From Orientallactaga sibirica (taxonomy: Eukaryota; Chordata; Mammalia; Rodentia; Dipodidae), in NCBI GenBank assembly GCA_036365145.1, contig JAEOAD010002373.1, forward strand, positions 62,001 to 126,000: 64,000 nt of DNA. Reading direction: 5' to 3'. A program made the translations under genes and the position numbers. The notes under the pieces were generated by a model, which worked only from the letters and a program-made list of their open reading frames with translations, was not told the DNA's origin and made no database searches. This document shows positions 58,201-64,000 of this stretch, piece after piece; within the stretch, counting starts at the first letter, position 1; every line of letters begins with the position of its first letter.

Positions 58201-58586
58201 AGGAATGATGTCTCAGCAGCTTCCCCTTCCATTTCATGGTAGTGTTTACATTGTGACTTCAGAGAGGAAAAAAGAGAGCTGAGGGTGTTTTCCTTTCTGC
58301 TTCTGTCATTATAGACATGATTTCTTTACAGATCATGAGTAATTTTGAAGAGTTTCACTCTATCTACTATATCAAATGCATTTAGCTATTGATGGCTTCA
58401 TGTTGATTGGAGTTTTACCAAGAAATAAAACTCCTTCTTTGCATGCAGATAATATAGATCCAATCAGTCCAATAAAAATATAACACAGGCCACAAATAGG
58501 AGCCATACATACTAATTTAAAGTTTTAAGTGGCTACAGTAGAAAAGCTAAAAATTTAATATTATTTAAAAAATATTTTATTTACAG

Positions 58587-59275
58587 TGAACACTACAAGG
58601 GGCATGTCTGTTATGTGGGAAACCAACTTCTCTCTAATTGGACTGGAGGCCCTCTCCATGGGAGGGAATACATCCCTGATACTGAAAATCTACAACAGGG
58701 GTAGTCATGAGCCCTAGGGGGTAACATCTGTTGGTGTCTGGCTAAATGTATATACTATGCTTACCAAACTGCCCAGTAAACACTTCTGTTAATGTCCATC
58801 CCCATATATTAATACTACTTTCACTTTTGGCTAGAGAAGCTTCTGTTTTCAGTTGGTGGTGACCTTGGGATGACTCAGAAGGCACCATGGTGCTGCGAAG
58901 AAGTGACAGAGGGGTGCTCAGCACTGAAACATCTCTAACACACCTTCCAAGGCTCAGGGTCTATTGCAGAAGAGGTGGTGGAGAGAATGTAAGAGCCAAA
59001 GGAAGGGTATGACTCCTGACAACATGCTCCTCCAGACACAAAATGGCCTGGATATCCATGACCTCACAGTGTCTGACACTACCTACACAAGATGATCATA
59101 ATAGGAGGAAAAGATCATGACATCAAACTGAAACGAGAGACTGATTGAGAGAGGGATAGGATATGATGAAGAGTGGAATTTCAAATGGGAAAGTGGGAGG
59201 AGGGAGGGAATTACCATGGGATATTGTCTACAATTATGGAAGTTGTCAATAAAAAATAATTAAAAAATGAATTAA
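58587..59275 (+). mobile_element. L1 3' UTR (type A), 5'-truncated
   Basis: Collinear with 7575-8250: GGACTGGAGGCCCTCTCC, GGGAGGGAATACAT, AGAGAAGCTTCT, CAGAAGAGGTGGTGGAGAGAATG, AGGAAGGGTATGAC, and the purine-rich GGGAGGAGGGAGGG near the end, then AATAAAAAATAATTAAAAAATG. Confidence 0.9.
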
Positions 59276-59505
59276 AATTTATTTTATTTATATTTATTTA
59301 TTTGAGAGAGAAAGAGGCAAGCAGTGATAGAGAGAGACAGAAAAGAGGAGAGCAAATAGGCGAGCCAGGACCTCCAGCCACTGCAAATGAACTCCAGATA
59401 CATGTACCACCATGTGCATCTGGCTTACATGGGTACTGGGAAATCAAACTGGGTCTTTAGGCTTCTCAGGCAAGTGCCTTAACTGCTAAGCCATCCTTCC
59501 AGCTC
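59276..59505 (-). mobile_element. DIP-like SINE, antisense
   Basis: Follows the A-rich end of the L1 fragment directly. (TTTA)n tail, mixed purine segment, AGCCAGGACCTCCAGCC, TAAGCCATCCTTCCAGC. Confidence 0.93.
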
Positions 59506-60754
59506 TAATTCTTTTTCTTTAACACACTCTATTCCAAATCCTATCACTGAACTGTATAATTATAAACAGGCCCTTCCCATCACCTTATTTTCCCCTTTTT
59601 CTCTCTCTCCCTTTAACCAAACTCTTTCTTTTCCAACTAGTCCCACTTCTACTTTGAGGTCAGACCAGTTTTAATGGCAAGGGAGTGGGAAACTGCTTCT
59701 GGGGATAATATCTGGGAAATTAAGTGTCTGACTTTGTGTCTTACACACCTGTCCTCATCTTCAAGGTCCCTAAGAAATATAACATGTCTCTTCTCACCAC
59801 AGATGTTTCTGCAAAGTTTCCCTTTCTGGATTTGAAGTCCCCACGCACCAGACCACTTAAATCCTGGCATAGTTCCCACTGAACAGGTGGGGGATCACTG
59901 ATATGTTTCTGTCAACTGACAGAATATCTTGGAGGATGCTAAGTACTTAATATGAACGAAACAATCATGGTGAGGACACCAGAAGGAAATGAGACATGCT
60001 TATGACCAGATACCCTCACCCCAGCATAGATAGATAGCAGAACTCATCTTCGTGAGCCTACTACCCCTCCAGATAACCAGCCACTTTTTGACTTCTTTAG
60101 TTCTAAGAAAACTTATATCTTAGGCAAGTAGATAAAGAATTCTCTACCACAGACTTTTATTTCATTTATATAACTTAAGCATTGTCTCATTTAGTCAGAA
60201 AGCCAAATAAACCATCATGTTCTGAAGTCTCTGGTGAAGTTTTGCTAATAGTGAGAAATTTCAGTGTTATAAACAAGTAATGAGTTAACAAAATTCTTGA
60301 TGTAAAAACATTCTATTTTTTCTCAGTTTTTTCCCCTGTTTCTTTCTACTGTCTCCTAGAGAGTGAAAATTACTAGTACAGACCATGGAGAGGTGTGCCA
60401 TTATCTCTAATGGACACTGTCATGTTTGGAAGTTTGCCTAAAGGTAATGAACAACAAAAATTCATGTCGTTTCCACTCACAAAATGCTAATGCTAATTTC
60501 CGGCTTACTTTCTCATATTTCTTCCCTGACTACTTCATTCACTCCCATCGTTTGGTCACAAACTGCATGCGAGTGGCTTGATGTTCTAGAGTCTCCTTGA
60601 ATTCTACTGCAAGGTGCATGACTATGTACATGATAAAGTTCAGTTTGGATGGTCACAAACTGGGAAGGAAAAATGTCACTTCAAGGTAATATAAATGACA
60701 TATTTATAGCCTGTAACATTTCATTTGTTCTCAAGCACTCAGTTTGACTTTTTT
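59506..60754. other. 1.2 kb single-copy DNA
   Basis: Nothing recognised. Confidence 0.5.
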
Positions 60755-60836
60755 GTTGTTGTTTGTTTTCTGAGGTAGGGTCTTACTCTAGCTCAGGCTG
60801 ACCTGCAATTCACTATGTAGCCTCAGGGTGGTTCCA
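60755..60836 (-). mobile_element. B1 SINE 3' half, antisense
   Basis: (GTTT)n tail, CTGAGGTAGGGTCTTACTC, CAATTCACTATGTAGCCTCAGGGTGG; the rest of the element is missing. Confidence 0.85.
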
Positions 60837-60984
60837 TAATTGGGGATCTGATGCAGATGCAGAAAAGTATAGTTTGAAACTGACATTACTGACCTCCATG
60901 GTGTCTTACAATCAACTAAGTTGCCATGTCCATCTATCAACTTTGTAATTGTCTTCACTGCTATGTGGGATTAAACCAAGGTTA

Positions 60985-61123
60985 TCCCTCTTGCCACTGA
61001 GAATGAACTTCAGACACCTGTCCCCCTTTGAGCATCCAGGTTTACATGGGTACCAGAGAATTGAACCTGGGCCATCAGACTTTGCAAGCAAGCAACTTTA
61101 ATTGCGGAGCTATCTCCTCAGAC
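60985..61123 (-). mobile_element. DIP-like SINE fragment, antisense
   Basis: CCTCTTGCCACTGAGAATGAAC, CCAGGTTTACATGGG, GAGCTATCTCCTCAGACC. No tail or GA segment. Confidence 0.82.
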
Positions 61124-61242
61124 CCTTGTTGCTTACATTTGGTGATGAGTAAAGCCTCTATGTATTCTCAAGGCTTATGAGACTTGCCATGATCTGGGAT
61201 CAGTCTATTTTGGCTCCATTGATATTTGATTCATTTCAAATT

Positions 61243-61352
61243 TCCCCCCTTCCTTCCCTCCCCCTCCCTCCCTCCCTCCCTCCCTCCCTCCCTCCCTCCC
61301 TCCTTCCTTCCTTCCTTCCTTCCTTCCTTCCTTCCTTCCTTCCTTCCTTCCT
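61243..61352. repeat. (CCCT)n then (CTTC)n array
   Basis: A CCCT run to about 61302 switches to a CTTC run to 61352. A (CATA/TACA)-rich tract continues to about 61470. Confidence 0.95.
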
Positions 61353-61470
61353 CTGTCCACATATGTATGTATACATATACATGACTATATACTATATACA
61401 TACACATATGCATATATACACACATATGAATATATATACACATATATACAAACACATACATACTTACGGA

Positions 61471-63305
61471 CACACTTTTCTCTACTGATTCAGACTTATC
61501 ACATCTTTGCAAGCACATTGGATTGTTATTATTTTTGTGGTTACCTTGTTCTCATTACCTTGTTTTCTAACCCTGAGCTAAAGCCCCAGCCTATAGTGGG
61601 TTAATTTATGTCTCTTACCCATTCATATATTTTTTTTTGGCCAAAATATGCAACCTACCTCCATTGCCATCTTAAACTGTTCGTTTCTTCAATAGTTAAG
61701 TTACATCTTCTTGGTGATATTTTCCCCAGTGTTTTCCCACAAAGCTAGTGGCTTTGTCCTCTGTCAATGTATAGTGTATTCTACATGCTTTTATTGTATG
61801 AACTGTTAATTTATCTTGTGATTACAGAGGGACAACATGTGATGTGCATTTGACTAACACAAATTGAATAAGAACCATAATTTAACTGGAAGTGCAAAGG
61901 TATTCAGCTGTGGGAGTACTCACCTTTGAAACAGCCCATGGTTACCTAAAATAAGATAGCTAAGAATTGTACTGAGAATATTATTTTTTCAATGTTTAGT
62001 AAAGAGGTAATGTGCAGGCTTTGAGCTGGGTGGAAAAACAATTATTTCTAATAAAATATGCATTATCTAATCAGTTTGACTTTTATATCTAGAAACATAA
62101 TGATTATTATTTCTCCCATAATTTAAGAGTATTAAAATTCATTGCTGTGTGGCTAATTCAGATAACAGTAGCATTGAAGCTGCTAAATATGAGAAAACAG
62201 GGTGACATCAGGACTATGGAAACAGAAGTTATGCTTCAGCTATAGGTATTAAAATTTAGCTTAAAAATAAAATTACTTCTCTGGCCAAAGTCAATTTAAA
62301 ACTGTGCTGCAGGCTTAATTATATTTGTGATTTACATACTTGTCCAAAGCACGAGTAATCGGAGCTGCAGTGACCTTTCTGCTCATTTATCATTCTGTTC
62401 CTAAGCACCGCAGGCTTGTGGAGTTCCAGGTACCCCGTAGGTATTGGGTCTCTAAATACCCATATGAACACTCATACTGCTACTAATAATTTGTCTCTAA
62501 ACTCCTAGATTCTCTGAATCTTGGAAAACAAGTAGAAAAATAAATGTGTAGTTATAGTACTATTGGAAAAATGCCGCGAAGTGATGGGCTTCCAGAGAGC
62601 CTGGGTACACAGAAGAGACATGTAAGATCTGGGGTCTGACAGAACTGCCAACTTGCTCACTTAAATCTTAAAAAAGAAAATTAATGGCTTTGGTGTGTGG
62701 GAAAGATAAAGCTAGAACTGAAGGCATAAAATAGATTTTGAAAATTAACAGCTTACATAATGGTATTTAAAAACAGAATTATTTAAAACTATTTCTACTT
62801 GTTATATCCATTAAGTGTGATAAAGTAAAAAATGTATATCTCATCATGCACAATGCTGGGGATAGTTCACGCTATGCTTCATTATTCTAAGGATCTTTAA
62901 AGAATAATCCTTAGATATAGTGATTTATAATTAAAGTTGAATATTGGTCTTTCTGGTCATTTCTGGAATAAAAGTCAATGATAATGGAAACAAACTCAAT
63001 GTTTTGTTTTGGAGTGTCATCATTTATAATGACATTTTAATGTCTTTCCACCTTTGTCCTAATAACTATCAACATTTGTGCAACAGTATTTTGCAGAGCC
63101 ACAGTTCATAAAGCACTGATCTGTCCTATCATGACATTATAGTGTCTCAAACACTACTGAAACATGAAATGTTGGGATAATCCCAGAACTATCTGGTGTA
63201 CTGTGGCCTGAACAATAGTCCTGCCTTTCAGTTCTTTCCTTTTCTTCTACCACCACAAGCAAAACTTACTGAGTATTTTATTAGTTTGTTTTATTCCTGA
63301 AGTGA
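61471..63305. other. 1.8 kb repeat-poor single-copy DNA
   Basis: No gene or mobile element. The segment 62060-62420 combines TAATT cores, CTAATTCAGATAACAG and CAGGCTTAATTATATTTGTG with no simple repeats, a composition typical of conserved non-coding elements. Conservation cannot be judged here. Confidence 0.5.
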
Positions 63306-63345
63306 CTAATATATATATTCTAATATATGAGAATATATATATTAG
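63306..63345. repeat. AT-rich palindrome, 16-bp arms, 8-bp spacer
   Basis: CTAATATATATATTCT (63306-63321) and its exact complement AGAATATATATATTAG (63330-63345) around AATATATG. It could extrude as a cruciform. It borders the tail of the next SINE. Confidence 0.92.
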
Positions 63346-63346
63346 A

Positions 63347-63368
63347 GAAAGAGAAATATATATATAAT

Positions 63369-63419
<51 letters not shown>

Positions 63420-63550
63420 GGCACACCAGGGCCTCCAGCCATTGTAAACGAACTCCAGATGAATGTGCCCCCTTGTGCATCTGGCTTACATGGGTCCTGG
63501 AGAATCGAACCGGGATCCTTTTGCTTTGCAGGCAAATGCCTTAACTGCCC
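63347..63550 (-). mobile_element. DIP-like SINE, antisense, truncated head
   Basis: (AT)-rich tail, GA array 63371-63416, GGGCACACCAGGGCCTCCAGCC, GCAGGCAAATGCCTTAACTGCC; the last ~18 bp of the head are replaced by flanking sequence. Confidence 0.92.
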
Positions 63551-64000
63551 CTGAGGTGACTTTTTAATAAAGAAGTCCTCTTGGATGACTGGTTTTGAAT
63601 TCTAACAATTACAACAGTTTTTGAGTTTGACAAGTAAAACCAAATGAAAAGTACCTGCAAAGATTGTACAATAGTGTATAGAGTGACCAACTGTGTGCCC
63701 CATGTTACTGGAGGGCAGGTGAGTGACCAACTTTGCCAGTGCTACAGGAGGGCAGGTGGTGGATGATTGGTATTCCAATAAAAACAAAAGTAAGTAAAAA
63801 AGATAAAAATTATTTACTATTATTGAATATCTTTTCAACAGAACAAATGTATGTCTCTGCCTGCCAGGTGAGAACATGCATGAATTCAAGAGCATCACTG
63901 TGGAAGTCATGTGTGAGTCTTTAGATTGGTAGGGACTTCCAAACAGAGCTATGCAAATTAAAATAAACTATTTATTGACATTATTTATTCATGTACAAAA
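63551..64000. other. Single-copy DNA with a small tandem duplication
   Basis: Two ~40-bp units at about 63680-63757 each start GAGTGACCAACT and end GGAGGGCAGGT. No gene recognised. Confidence 0.6.

Overview
The window is mammalian nuclear DNA from a rodent, with no intact host protein-coding gene visible. The lineage is read from its short interspersed elements. There are many 7SL-derived B1 copies, ID and ID-B1 composite (B4/RSINE1) copies, and a very abundant tRNA-derived SINE whose head resembles mouse B2 (GGCTGGAGAGATGGCTYAG) but whose body differs. That combination fits the DIP element of the B2 superfamily and points to jerboas and relatives (Dipodoidea, e.g. Jaculus). This assignment is inference from recognised families, not from a database search. 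The sequence looks intergenic or deep intronic.

Layout. 1-607: a B1 and a DIP-like SINE. 608-8252: a full-length LINE-1 flanked by a perfect 16-bp target-site duplication, with a 15-bp minisatellite and a YY1 motif in its 5' UTR, a twice-frameshifted ORF1, an ORF2 broken by two stops and a frameshift, and an unusually long (~1.3 kb) 3' UTR. 8368-21060: SINEs scattered in AT-rich single-copy DNA, with 3'-end L1 fragments of two 3' UTR types at 14431 and 16806. 21197-25022: an L1 patchwork, then a complete non-autonomous ERVL-MaLR provirus with two ~350-bp LTRs and a SINE inside. 25023-43360: mostly single-copy DNA with SINE clusters, an unassigned retroposed element with an 18-bp duplication (39537-39836), and old L1 remnants. 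43733-50645: a MaLR LTR, a processed SERBP1 pseudogene (minus strand, split by a SINE), then a 5'-truncated antisense L1. 50646-64000: more SINEs, a locally duplicated antisense MaLR (55385-56520), another LTR (57468-57785), a GC-rich block next to it, an L1 3' end (58587-59275), microsatellites and an AT-rich palindrome.

No genes work together here. The only coding relics are the L1 ORFs and the SERBP1 retrocopy. The biology on show is retrotransposition: L1 supplies the target-primed machinery, and the B1, DIP, B4, ID and SERBP1 copies are its non-autonomous clients. Several insertions keep clear target-site duplications and TTTT/AA-type nick sites. Repeat boundaries are by eye and may be off by 10-20 bp unless a duplication fixes them. 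I found no tRNA or rRNA gene, no CRISPR array and no convincing novel system. The findings are mostly structural curiosities of the repeat landscape.
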